From assembly GCA_018221005.1 (NCBI GenBank), contig JAAOXW010000025.1, positions 1-27,297 of the forward strand: 27,297 nucleotides of DNA, given 5' to 3'. The notes under the pieces were generated by a model. It did not search any database. It saw only the letters and a list, made by a program, of their open reading frames with translations, and was not told the origin of the DNA. This DNA comes from Candidatus Altarchaeota archaeon (GTDB lineage: Archaea > SpSt-1190). How positions within the stretch are numbered: position 1 is the stretch's first letter; every line of letters starts with the position of its first letter. The position numbers and the translations under genes were made by a program. Shown here piece after piece: positions 13,671-21,050 of the stretch.

Positions 13671-15752
13671 TTATTCCTCGTTTTTTGTTGACAAGACCCT
13701 TGCAAGGGTTTTTGCCTTCTTTGGGCCGACTCCTTCGACCCCACTGAGCTCCTTTGTAGTTGCCCTAAATATATTTATCGGTGAGCTAAAGGCCTCAAGC
13801 AGACGACGAGCTAGTACTAAATTTATTCCCGGTAAGGACGCCACTAAAAATTCCTGTTGTTGCTTGAGGTTGCTAGCCTTGGGGGTTTTGACTGAAGGGC
13901 TCCTTCCCTCCTTGGTTTCCCGAACTGCTAGCACTTTTATGAAGTCTGCAGTTTCATCAAGGTCCTTGGTGAAGATAACGGGCACACCCTTGTTAATAAC
14001 TAAACTTGCCAATGCTCCACGTATGGCATTTGGATGTACTGCTCTGTGGGTGTAGAGATCATTGCCCTCAATTAGTAGGAGGGGGTTGTCATACAACTCT
14101 TGTAATTTAGTCATTTGTTTGAAGAGCCTGCCATCAACAATACTATTCACAAAATCTGCAGCTGTTTTTCTCTCAATTGCAATTCTGTCAGATATAATTA
14201 TATCCCCTATGAGAAGTCTTTGAGTTGTTGCCCCTTCCAACCTTTTGGCTAAATCAAATTCCCTGTCATCAATAATTACTTCAACACCCTGTGGAATGAA
14301 GGAGCCCAAAACCTTTTGTCCCTTGGGTGTGCGGACCAAAATTTTCCCCCCGGGCCTCATACTCCTTAGAGTTTGTATCATATTCCACTCACGTCTTCGG
14401 GAGCTGTACAAATATGCCTGTTCCTTAGTTCCTGAGGTAGCTAATATTTTCACTTTTCCTCCCCCCCTAAGTCTGCCCTTCCTTTGAATGAGCCTAATCG
14501 AACTTGGTACGGGTTCATAGAATACAATTAATTTGACAGAAGGAATGTCAATGCCTTCCTCTCCAACGGAAGTTGAAACCAGCACCTGAAACTCTTCTCT
14601 TTTGAAAGCATCAATAGTTGCTTTCTGTTGTTTCTGACTCATACCTTCTCTTTGCCCTACAAAGACTTGGGCACTCACACCTTTTGCTTCCAGCGCAGAT
14701 ACAATCTCCTTCCCCTGATGTCTGAAGTGAGAAAAAACAATGATTTGCCCGTCTTTTGCGGATTTTTTGATTAAGCCCATTAGGCGCGTCATCTTTGGGT
14801 GCTCCATATTTTTTGTGGGAGGGGGAAGCTGCACCAGCAATTCTCTTGCTGCGCGACTCCTATCTGTTTCCAATTTTTTGAGATAAGCACCATAAGCTTC
14901 AATGCTTTGAGTTTCAGCCATCTCAAGTGCATGCATACACTTTATTGCTGCCGCAGAGTAGCTCATGGCATCCGGATCTTCCGCACCCTTTTGAATTTCA
15001 ATTAAATCCATTTTCCTAATTCTATTCAAATTGGCAGTTCCAAGCAGGTCCATTTGCTTCAGTGCTCGAACATATTTTCTTAAGACATTTTTTATTTTGC
15101 TTGTGAACTGTTTGTATTCGTCGGATAACTTAACTTCAAGCCAAGTTATCATTTTATTTCCGACATATGGTCGGACGTCCGCGTCAGCTTCAGTTCTAAT
15201 TTCGACATTTTTTATGAAGAGGTTATTCATAATTTCCTTAATTTTTTCTTGATCTTTTCCAGGGGACGCAGTCAGTGCAAGTACCTGAGAATTGATGGCG
15301 TCGTCCTTGTATTTTTGGGCAATGTACACATAGGCGTATTCTCCAACTGCCCGGTGTGCCTCATCAAAAACTAACAAACTAACTTCGTTGAGTTTTTGAC
15401 CTCTCAAAAGATCATTCTGAACTGTTTGAGGTGTGGCAACAATCCAGTCCGCACTCTCCCACAGCTTAAGCCGTTTTGATCGTGGAATTTTTCCGGACAG
15501 AACTACGGGCACAATTCCGGTTGAAGTTTCAATACTTTTAGCGTGCTGTTCTACAAGTGGCTTGGTGGGTGCAAGTAAAAGCACCTTACCCTTTTTTTCT
15601 CTCAATAAACCCATCATTATCGCAATCAAGGTTTTTCCAAGTCCTGTTGGAAGAACGACCAAAGTATTGTCCTTTGCTGCCGTTGCAAGTATTTTTTCTT
15701 GGTAAAGCCGGGGTTTAACTTTTAGCCTTCCACTAATTTCTCTGTACGGCAC
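13671..15752 (-). CDS. hef: Hef helicase-nuclease (FANCM/XPF family)
   Basis: The 693-residue protein is full-length Hef, which processes stalled forks. The N-terminal SF2 helicase has Walker A LPTGLGKT (34-41), DEAH (130-133), the TASPG motif (160-164), a helical insertion (about 205-310), and VGEEGIDIPSVKLIVFYEPV plus IQRKGRLRGG (421-430) near the end. The C-terminal XPF-type nuclease shows DDREFD (494-499) and ERKTAADF (526-533), followed by two helix-hairpin-helix units (LPGINLVLARRLLEAF and VEGVGPKKAKTLARV). Motif VI usually reads QRxGRTGR in the family; here the last arginine is shifted by one position. The GTG at 15752 lies 24 bp from a TATA box. It is a single-gene unit. Confidence 0.95.
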   Translation of the reverse strand: MPYREISGRLKVKPRLYQEKILATAAKDNTLVVLPTGLGKTLIAIMMGLLREKKGKVLLLAPTKPLVEQHAKSIETSTGIVPVVLSGKIPRSKRLKLWESADWIVATPQTVQNDLLRGQKLNEVSLLVFDEAHRAVGEYAYVYIAQKYKDDAINSQVLALTASPGKDQEKIKEIMNNLFIKNVEIRTEADADVRPYVGNKMITWLEVKLSDEYKQFTSKIKNVLRKYVRALKQMDLLGTANLNRIRKMDLIEIQKGAEDPDAMSYSAAAIKCMHALEMAETQSIEAYGAYLKKLETDRSRAARELLVQLPPPTKNMEHPKMTRLMGLIKKSAKDGQIIVFSHFRHQGKEIVSALEAKGVSAQVFVGQREGMSQKQQKATIDAFKREEFQVLVSTSVGEEGIDIPSVKLIVFYEPVPSSIRLIQRKGRLRGGGKVKILATSGTKEQAYLYSSRRREWNMIQTLRSMRPGGKILVRTPKGQKVLGSFIPQGVEVIIDDREFDLAKRLEGATTQRLLIGDIIISDRIAIERKTAADFVNSIVDGRLFKQMTKLQELYDNPLLLIEGNDLYTHRAVHPNAIRGALASLVINKGVPVIFTKDLDETADFIKVLAVRETKEGRSPSVKTPKASNLKQQQEFLVASLPGINLVLARRLLEAFSSPINIFRATTKELSGVEGVGPKKAKTLARVLSTKNEE

Positions 15753-15772
15753 CTAACCTTTCCGCATAGGGG

Positions 15773-15779
15773 TTTTAAA
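15773..15779 (-). promoter_or_regulatory. TATA box of hef
   Basis: TTTAAAA on the minus strand is centred 24 bp before the GTG at 15752, indicating a leaderless hef mRNA. Confidence 0.55.
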
Positions 15780-15820
15780 GAGTAGACTGCAACATGCCAC
15801 TGTGATTGGATTTGTAACGA

Positions 15821-15827
15821 ATAAATA
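15821..15827 (+). promoter_or_regulatory. TATA box of the TM-helix protein gene
   Basis: ATAAATA is centred 25 bp before the ATG at 15849. Unlike the kae1 and PCNA-unit gaps, this divergent gap has a separate box for each direction. Confidence 0.55.
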
Positions 15828-15848
15828 CTACCCAATTACTATGGTCAC

Positions 15849-16499
15849 ATGGCATTGTCTGAGCTATTACAAGTTGCATATAATACACTTCAGGCCTCTC
15901 TTATGACCGCAGGCGCTACACTTGCAAAGGTTGTGCTTCTGCTCCTTGCCGGTATTTTGGTAGGGAAAATTTTAGGGGCACTTGTGAAGCGGGTACTTAA
16001 TGCCTTTAAGCTCAAGGAAGCGCTGGCTTCAATCAATGCAGAACCTTCCTTTCTGGGCATAGACTTAGTTGACTTTATCAGACTCTTTGTTGAGTGGTAC
16101 ACTTATTTGTATTTCATAATAGAGGCACTACTTGCTATGAGTGTGCCAGCTCTTGCGGCGTTTATGGATGAAATCAAAACTTTGAGTGTCTTCTTTGTTG
16201 AAGCTCTTATTGTCGCATATGTGGGGTTACAAATTGCTAATTATCTGAGGAAGGGGCTAACCAAGCACTCCAAGTCACCCTATCTGGCAGACCTTGCATA
16301 CTATCTCGTAGTTTATCTTACACTGATTCTTGCTCTGACGTCGATTTACCCACAGGCAGCCAATCTTCTAAATTATCTATTACTAATTTTAGTAGCCTCA
16401 ATTGGTCTTGGCCTCTCCCTTGGGTTAGGTCTTTCTCTTGGACTCGGCACTAAGGAAATAGTGAGTAAGGTTGCTAGAAAGTATGTCAGGAAGAAGTGA
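15849..16499 (+). CDS. Membrane protein with conserved TM-helix repeats (MscS-related)
   Basis: The 216-residue protein has about five membrane helices and a short basic tail (VARKYVRKK). Two segments resemble the conserved TM-helix repeat found in small-conductance mechanosensitive-channel relatives: the first ends in LLLLAGILVGKILGALVKRV (about 30-50), and the last is the Gly/Leu run IGLGLSLGLGLSLGLG followed by TKEIVSKVARKY. The soluble beta domain of true MscS is absent, so this is a pore-like or regulatory membrane protein rather than a complete MscS channel. The ATG at 15849 fits a TATA box 25 bp upstream; an ATG at 15841 is in another frame. It appears to be transcribed alone. Confidence 0.65.
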   Translation: MALSELLQVAYNTLQASLMTAGATLAKVVLLLLAGILVGKILGALVKRVLNAFKLKEALASINAEPSFLGIDLVDFIRLFVEWYTYLYFIIEALLAMSVPALAAFMDEIKTLSVFFVEALIVAYVGLQIANYLRKGLTKHSKSPYLADLAYYLVVYLTLILALTSIYPQAANLLNYLLLILVASIGLGLSLGLGLSLGLGTKEIVSKVARKYVRKK

Positions 16500-16543
16500 G
16501 GAGTACCCCACACCCCTTTTGAGGTCTCCAACTGTAAAAAGAC

Positions 16544-16550
16544 ATAATTA
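16544..16550 (+). promoter_or_regulatory. TATA box of the secreted transglutaminase gene
   Basis: ATAATTA is centred 25 bp before the GTG at 16572. Confidence 0.45.
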
Positions 16551-16571
16551 GTTTAACTTTGGTACCATGCT

Positions 16572-18209
16572 GTGCTGAGAAAAATATACTTCATTTTATT
16601 CATCATACTCTCCGGTGCAGCAGCCTTCATGTCTGAAGCAACCATTGATGTCGCTACCGGTGTTGTTATTTCAGGGGGCAGGGGAACTATTGAAGTTTTG
16701 GAATTTCCACAAACAACCGCATGGCAGGTTGCTGAATGCACAGCTACTGAACTTGATTTTCCACCATATTTTAGAACTGTTAATTGCACCGTTCAACGCA
16801 AACAAGCCAGAGATTTTAGCTCCGCCTCATATGGTATAACCCCACTCACTGAATCAAATTCACAAATTACCGCACTCTCAAACTCACTAAAGTCAGACTC
16901 AATTTTTGAAACCTCAGTAAGGTTGGCTGATTGGGTATATACTAATATAAATTATGACCTTGCACTGGGAACTGTTGAAGAAGCAGCTCAAACTGTATTC
17001 ACTCACCGCAAAGGAACTTGTGATGAATTCACACATCTATTTTTATCCCTCTCAAAAGTCCGTGGCTACGATGCCCGCTACATAAGTGGTTTTGCCTATG
17101 GGGACCAAGGATGGTTGCCCCATGCATGGGCTGAGATAAAGACAGAATACGGCTGGTTGCCCTTTGATGCGACCTTTGGACAATATGGCGCACTTGATGC
17201 ACTCCACATTTCAACCTATAAGGGTGCCGACGGCAATAGCTCATTTGTGCAAGCCAGCTACACCGGTGAGACCAGTCTCAATGAATACTTCGATTTACAC
17301 GTTTTATCCTCAAAAAACGTTAGTTTTGATTTGTCAACAACTGCAACCAGCACCGGTGGGGGTGGGGATGTTTTAATTGAAATTTCAACCAATAATCCCT
17401 TTAGCTTTCCCATTGCGTTTTCATCCCGATTAATTACGCCTTCCAACTTCGAGATGGAGCCCTTGTACAGTACGGATTACATTATTATGCCGCCCGGTGA
17501 AAATAAACTTTACTGGGTTTACAGAGTTCAGGAAATCGAAGCAGGCACCTTCTTTTATGTTCCCTACATTGTGAGTATGCTTGGAGATTCCACTAATGGA
17601 ACTTTTGAAGTTGGCGGAGAACAAGAATGCCGAGTGCCGGAAGAGTTTCCGATGAAGTTTGAACTCGACGAATGTTTGAATGTTGAATCAGGGGAGCGTG
17701 TGAGTGGTTTTGTAAGTGGGGGAAAATTCATGTGTGGTGACTGTTTCTACGAGGTGGCCCCCAGAAGTGAATTAACCTATAACCTTCACTATCCTACTGG
17801 TTGCTATTCTGACTGTGAACTTGAGGTAAAGCTAGATGGCATGGCCTATGTGAATATTACGGTAGGTTCTGAGGTTAGGAATAATTTATTAATTCGTGGA
17901 GACGCTTCTGAAAAATTCACTGTAACCCCTGGAACACACGAAGTTTATGTGAATGGGGAGAGGACTCAAATACTTATTGAGGACTTACCCGAACCAGAGT
18001 TCCAAGAGACATGGAATAAAAAAGAACTTTGCATAACTTCTACTTGGGAACTAACTGACAACTGCTTTAGTTTAAGTTGCGGTGCACACGAGGTCGAGTT
18101 TATTGGAATGTATGACGGCCACAAAGTACCTCTTAAGTATTCTACCCTCCGGCAATGCAATTTCCTTCAGCGACTCCTGGAAACTATTATTAACTTCTTT
18201 AACTTCTAA
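16572..18209 (+). CDS. Secreted transglutaminase-like cysteine protease-fold protein
   Basis: The 545-residue protein has a signal peptide (MLRKIYFILFIILSGAAAFM) and a transglutaminase-like core at about 110-205. The triad is visible: Cys150 in HRKGTCDEFTHLF, His184 in WLPHAWAEIK and Asp199 in LPFDATFG. Archaeal members of this fold are usually predicted peptidases or crosslinkers acting on cell-surface proteins. The rest (205-520) is beta-rich, with several Cys pairs such as CGDCF and GCYSDCELEV that suggest disulfide-bonded outer domains. The C-terminus ends in an amphipathic or weakly hydrophobic stretch (LLETIINFFNF) that could anchor it. An ATG five bases before the GTG is out of frame. 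Possible client of the disulfide machinery at 6682-10689, by inference only. Confidence 0.8.
   Translation: MLRKIYFILFIILSGAAAFMSEATIDVATGVVISGGRGTIEVLEFPQTTAWQVAECTATELDFPPYFRTVNCTVQRKQARDFSSASYGITPLTESNSQITALSNSLKSDSIFETSVRLADWVYTNINYDLALGTVEEAAQTVFTHRKGTCDEFTHLFLSLSKVRGYDARYISGFAYGDQGWLPHAWAEIKTEYGWLPFDATFGQYGALDALHISTYKGADGNSSFVQASYTGETSLNEYFDLHVLSSKNVSFDLSTTATSTGGGGDVLIEISTNNPFSFPIAFSSRLITPSNFEMEPLYSTDYIIMPPGENKLYWVYRVQEIEAGTFFYVPYIVSMLGDSTNGTFEVGGEQECRVPEEFPMKFELDECLNVESGERVSGFVSGGKFMCGDCFYEVAPRSELTYNLHYPTGCYSDCELEVKLDGMAYVNITVGSEVRNNLLIRGDASEKFTVTPGTHEVYVNGERTQILIEDLPEPEFQETWNKKELCITSTWELTDNCFSLSCGAHEVEFIGMYDGHKVPLKYSTLRQCNFLQRLLETIINFFNF
18185..18193 (+). promoter_or_regulatory. TATA box of the AI-2E-family permease gene
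   Basis: TATTATTAA, inside the 3' end of the transglutaminase gene, is centred 25 bp before the ATG at 18214. Confidence 0.45.
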
Positions 18210-18213
18210 TTCT

Positions 18214-19092
18214 ATGATAGAGAGCCTAGTACTTTTGCTAATTCTTCTATGGTTTTTTAAGCCATTTTTTGGGTCAATTGTGCTTGCAACTATTTTTTCA
18301 ACCTTGCTTTATCCCCTCTACAAAAAGAGGCCGGGCTATCTTTCTGCCGCTTTGCTCACACTCCTCTGTGTGGTCGTCTCCTTTCTTTTTGTATATCACT
18401 TTTCCTTTTACTTATACGACCAAGTGAATTACATATTTGAAATATTCAATACTTTTTCACCGGAGCTTCAATTAAGAATAATTGATGTGGGTTCACAAGT
18501 CCCCACCTATGAGTTCCTGTCTGGGTTGCTGCTTTCTCTTCCCGGAGTAACCATAAGGGCCCTTCTGACTTTTATAGCAACTTTCTTCTTCCTCAAAGAT
18601 GGAGATAAAATAAAGGATGCCCTCAAGAAAATTTTCCCACATAAAAAAGCCAATGCCTTGATGAAAGAGGGAAGTCAAAATCTTCGGGCAATTGTGATGG
18701 GTGTTTTTGCTAGTATGTTTGCGTATACGATTTTGGGCACTATTGTTCTTTCAATTACAAACACACCGATGGCCCTTTTGTATGCAACCCTTGCGGGACT
18801 ATTTGGACCAATTCCAATTGTTTCCGGTTCTATGGTTTTTGCATGGATTATTTTCCAAAAATTTATGGCGGGCCAATATCTTGGTGCTACCATACTTATT
18901 ATCTACTTAATTTTGTGGCACACGGTTGCTGATTTTTATTTTAGGATGAAATATCGTGGAAATATGCATCCCGGAATCCTCATCTTTTCCATGTTTGCAG
19001 GAGTAAAGGTCTTTGGGTTTGCAGGTTTGGTGGTGGGTCCCGTTCTAACTTCTTTAGCATATACCTGGATTGTGGTTGAAAGTAAACTTTAG
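18214..19092 (+). CDS. AI-2E-type (PerM) membrane permease
   Basis: The 292-residue protein has the layout of AI-2E/PerM transporters: two or three N-terminal helices (VLLLILLWFFKPFFGSIVLA at the start), an outer amphipathic region, and a block of five helices. That block holds the FFFLKDGDKIKDAL loop, the ALLYATLAGLFGPIPIVSG motif and FGFAGLVVGPVLTSL near the end, all typical of the family. Family members export small molecules or act as Na+/H+ antiporters; the substrate here is unknown. The frame is open upstream, but the ATG at 18214 opens with the first membrane helix and sits 25 bp from a TATA-like box. It lies four bases after the transglutaminase stop, so some read-through transcription is likely too. 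Confidence 0.85.
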   Translation: MIESLVLLLILLWFFKPFFGSIVLATIFSTLLYPLYKKRPGYLSAALLTLLCVVVSFLFVYHFSFYLYDQVNYIFEIFNTFSPELQLRIIDVGSQVPTYEFLSGLLLSLPGVTIRALLTFIATFFFLKDGDKIKDALKKIFPHKKANALMKEGSQNLRAIVMGVFASMFAYTILGTIVLSITNTPMALLYATLAGLFGPIPIVSGSMVFAWIIFQKFMAGQYLGATILIIYLILWHTVADFYFRMKYRGNMHPGILIFSMFAGVKVFGFAGLVVGPVLTSLAYTWIVVESKL

Positions 19093-19110
19093 ACTGCAAA
19101 TTCAAATGCT

Positions 19111-19117
19111 ATTAATA
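19111..19117 (+). promoter_or_regulatory. TATA box of scpA
   Basis: ATTAATA is centred about 26 bp before the GTG start at 19140. Confidence 0.5.
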
Positions 19118-19139
19118 CTACTTCGACTTAGATTGATGT

Positions 19140-19778
19140 GTGGACCCCGTAGAAATCGCTATACAGGATTTACACAAAGTAGAACCCCGGATTGTTAATC
19201 TTATCAGCGAAAGAGAGATTGATCCTTGGGATGTTGACATTATCAAGCTTTGTAAGCTGTATATTGACGAAATAAAGAAGAGGGCCGACTTAAGAATTTC
19301 AGGCAATGCAATTTTGACTGCGGCAGTTTTGCTCCGTCTTAAGAGTACTGTTTTTGATGAGGAAGAACCCGATAGCATTAAGGACCCCGGTATGATTTTA
19401 GGGGTTCCTGACATTGAGATAGTTCCCATCTCCCGCAGAGTTGAGCGGAAGATTACTGTGGTTGAACTTCTTGATGCATTGAACAGTGCCTTCCAACTCG
19501 AAAAGGGAAAGGCATTGGCCCGCAAAGCTAGACCAGACATTAAGTTCTACGCCATCGATTTGAGCCAATTTATGGAAAAGCTTTTGATGGAGCTTCCCGA
19601 CAGTATTGTAATTGAGGCGATGGGCCCACTCATTTTATTTTCATTGCTTGAGTTGGCCAACCGTGACGTAGTTGAAGTTGAACAGGAGGATTGGAATGGA
19701 AGCATCAGAGTTAGAAAGTTGGGTGGAAGCCGCATTGTTCATGGCGGGCAAGAGGCTGACTCTCGACGAAATATCTAA
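19140..19778 (+). CDS. scpA: Segregation and condensation protein A (kleisin)
   Basis: The 212-residue protein is the kleisin that bridges SMC heads. It has the family N-terminus with the DPWDVDIIKL motif (residues 28-37), the ISGNAILTAAVLLRLKS helix, and a C-terminal winged-helix region (KITVVELLDALNSAF to DRDVVEVEQE-like end). Its GTG start lies about 26 bp from a TATA-like box, so it opens a unit with scpB and the NFACT gene. The last 83 bp overlap scpB in another frame, an unusually long overlap that forces translational coupling. No smc gene is in the window. Length is at the short end for ScpA, as is common in archaea. Confidence 0.9.
   Translation: MDPVEIAIQDLHKVEPRIVNLISEREIDPWDVDIIKLCKLYIDEIKKRADLRISGNAILTAAVLLRLKSTVFDEEEPDSIKDPGMILGVPDIEIVPISRRVERKITVVELLDALNSAFQLEKGKALARKARPDIKFYAIDLSQFMEKLLMELPDSIVIEAMGPLILFSLLELANRDVVEVEQEDWNGSIRVRKLGGSRIVHGGQEADSRRNI
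19684..19689 (+). promoter_or_regulatory. Ribosome binding site of scpB
   Basis: AGGAGG lies six bases before the ATG at 19696, within scpA. It fixes the scpB start and the long overlap. Confidence 0.65.
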
Positions 19779-20295
19779 AATCCTCAATGCATCTCGCGAA
19801 GAGATTTTGAGTGCGGTTGATGAGCTCCAAGATAAATATCGCGGACCCATTCATGTGTTGCTGGATAAGGACACTGATACAGTTCTTATGACTGTTGAAG
19901 GTTCCTACATAGAGGAGCTTTGGATGCTGGGCAAGGGTGAGCTTAGCAATGCCGAGCTTCGCACTCTTGCTACTATTGCTTACTATGAGCCCATCCGGCA
20001 GAGTGAAATAGTAAAAGCAAGGGGAAACAGGGCATACGACCACATAAGAAAGCTTTCGGATATGGGCCTAATAAATCCCCTCCCCCAAGGCAATACCAAA
20101 CTTTTAAGACTTACACGAAAGTTCTATGATTACTTCGGTGATGATGTTGCTGAGCGGATTAGGAGTTCGAAGGTTGTTATTAAATCCAAGCGTCAGCCTG
20201 ACTCAGAGCCCGAAAGAGAAAAATCCCCGCAGGAGGGTGGGGAAGATTTGGCGGAGGGGCTCGATATTCGTATTAGAGATGTCCGGAGCAACTAA
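19696..20295 (+). CDS. scpB: Segregation and condensation protein B
   Basis: The 199-residue protein is ScpB, the winged-helix partner that binds the ScpA kleisin in the SMC condensin. The first winged helix reads WVEAALFMAGKRLTLDEISK, then a variable region. The second carries the family signature ELRTLATIAYYEPIRQSEIV followed by RGNRAYDHIRKLSDMGLI and the LTRKFYDYFG end. The last 35 residues are a charged, disordered tail. The ATG at 19696 has a strong AGGAGG site; the frame is open eight codons further upstream, but those lack family similarity. It overlaps scpA by 83 bp and the NFACT gene by 17 bp. Confidence 0.92.
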   Translation: MEASELESWVEAALFMAGKRLTLDEISKILNASREEILSAVDELQDKYRGPIHVLLDKDTDTVLMTVEGSYIEELWMLGKGELSNAELRTLATIAYYEPIRQSEIVKARGNRAYDHIRKLSDMGLINPLPQGNTKLLRLTRKFYDYFGDDVAERIRSSKVVIKSKRQPDSEPEREKSPQEGGEDLAEGLDIRIRDVRSN

Positions 20296-21037
20296 ATTTC
20301 TAATCCTTCGTCCCGGCGGTTTTTACTTTTCCAACTATGCCCCCCGAGTTTCAAGTAAGGGGGCCGATTCATTTTCCATGTTACTCCGAAAACTCTTTTC
20401 TGGAAAATTTCTTGAGAGTATAACCCAACTTAATGGGGACCGACTTGTGGAACTTAAATTTTTAAATTGTGAATGGTCCCTCATCTCCGAATTGTTTGGC
20501 CGAGGCAACATGATTATTGTGGATTCACAATATATGATTAAACACGCGCTGGCCTACCGTTCCTGGAAGTCAAGGGAAATTAAACGGGATGTGAAATATA
20601 CTCCTCCCCCCTTCACCAATTGGTTTTTGATGAACAAACTCGAGCTCACATCCTATATCGAGGGTCTTAGCAAAGCAGAAGTTTCCCGAAAACTAGGTCT
20701 CGGCAAGGAAATTGAAACTATCTGGGATGATCAGCCACAACAACTCACCGACACTCTGATGGAGTTAGTTAATCAACCGCTGAAGATGGATGAAGTTGAG
20801 GCTATGTTTAAGCAGGACGACTTGTCTCTCGTTTCTGAAAAAGAAAAAAAGCTTCTAGCCAGCCTAGCTGCGCTTGAAAAGAGTAAAGAGAAGACTGAAG
20901 CCCTAATCAAAACGTATGAGCAAGATGCGCCGGTTCTTCGCAAAGCTGCCAACTCAATTTTTATGGATCTAAAAAAATGGGACAAAGCCCTCGAAAAAGC
21001 CCGCTCGCAGGGTAAGAAAAGGTTAAAAGTCTCCTGA
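20279..21037 (+). CDS. Short NFACT-N domain protein (RqcH-like, lacking N-terminus and NFACT-R)
   Basis: The 252-residue protein matches the NFACT family (RqcH/NEMF/FbpA), which binds stalled 50S subunits with peptidyl-tRNA and adds alanine tails. Visible are FSMLLRKLFSGKFLESITQL (32-51), the Asp-Arg pair of NGDRLVELKF (Asp54, Arg55) needed for tRNA recruitment in RqcH, ELFGRGNMIIVD (71-82), a helix-hairpin-helix-like segment (about 125-150), and part of a coiled coil (about 190-245). About 30 residues are missing at the front. The distal coiled coil and C-terminal NFACT-R domain are absent; full-length members have 550 residues or more. The upstream sequence in this frame is the scpB gene read out of frame. 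The gene is either a minimal RqcH or a truncation. ATG at 20279 overlaps scpB by 17 bp. Confidence 0.75.
   Translation: MSGATKFLILRPGGFYFSNYAPRVSSKGADSFSMLLRKLFSGKFLESITQLNGDRLVELKFLNCEWSLISELFGRGNMIIVDSQYMIKHALAYRSWKSREIKRDVKYTPPPFTNWFLMNKLELTSYIEGLSKAEVSRKLGLGKEIETIWDDQPQQLTDTLMELVNQPLKMDEVEAMFKQDDLSLVSEKEKKLLASLAALEKSKEKTEALIKTYEQDAPVLRKAANSIFMDLKKWDKALEKARSQGKKRLKVS
21023..21028 (+). promoter_or_regulatory. TATA box of the membrane protein gene at 21051
   Basis: TTAAAA, inside the end of the NFACT gene, is centred 25 bp before the GTG at 21051. Confidence 0.45.
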
Positions 21038-21050
21038 TGCCCTTTACTTT

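Noticed and set aside
13576..14055. Plus-strand open frame of 159 codons opposite the 3' end of hef
   Set aside because: It needs a TTG start with no promoter or ribosome binding site, and beyond the first 33 codons it is the antisense of the conserved Hef nuclease region. The first part (13564-13670) reads plausibly as protein but is too short to judge; I treat it as intergenic.
16404..16452. Tandem-looking repeat in DNA coding for GLGLSLGLGLSLGLG
   Set aside because: This is codon-level repetition of a Gly/Leu membrane helix typical of the TM-helix family, not a DNA repeat element.
20126..20278. N-terminal extension of the NFACT-like gene in the scpB region
   Set aside because: The residues (basic, Arg-rich) do not match the NFACT N-terminus, and the DNA is the scpB tail read in another frame.
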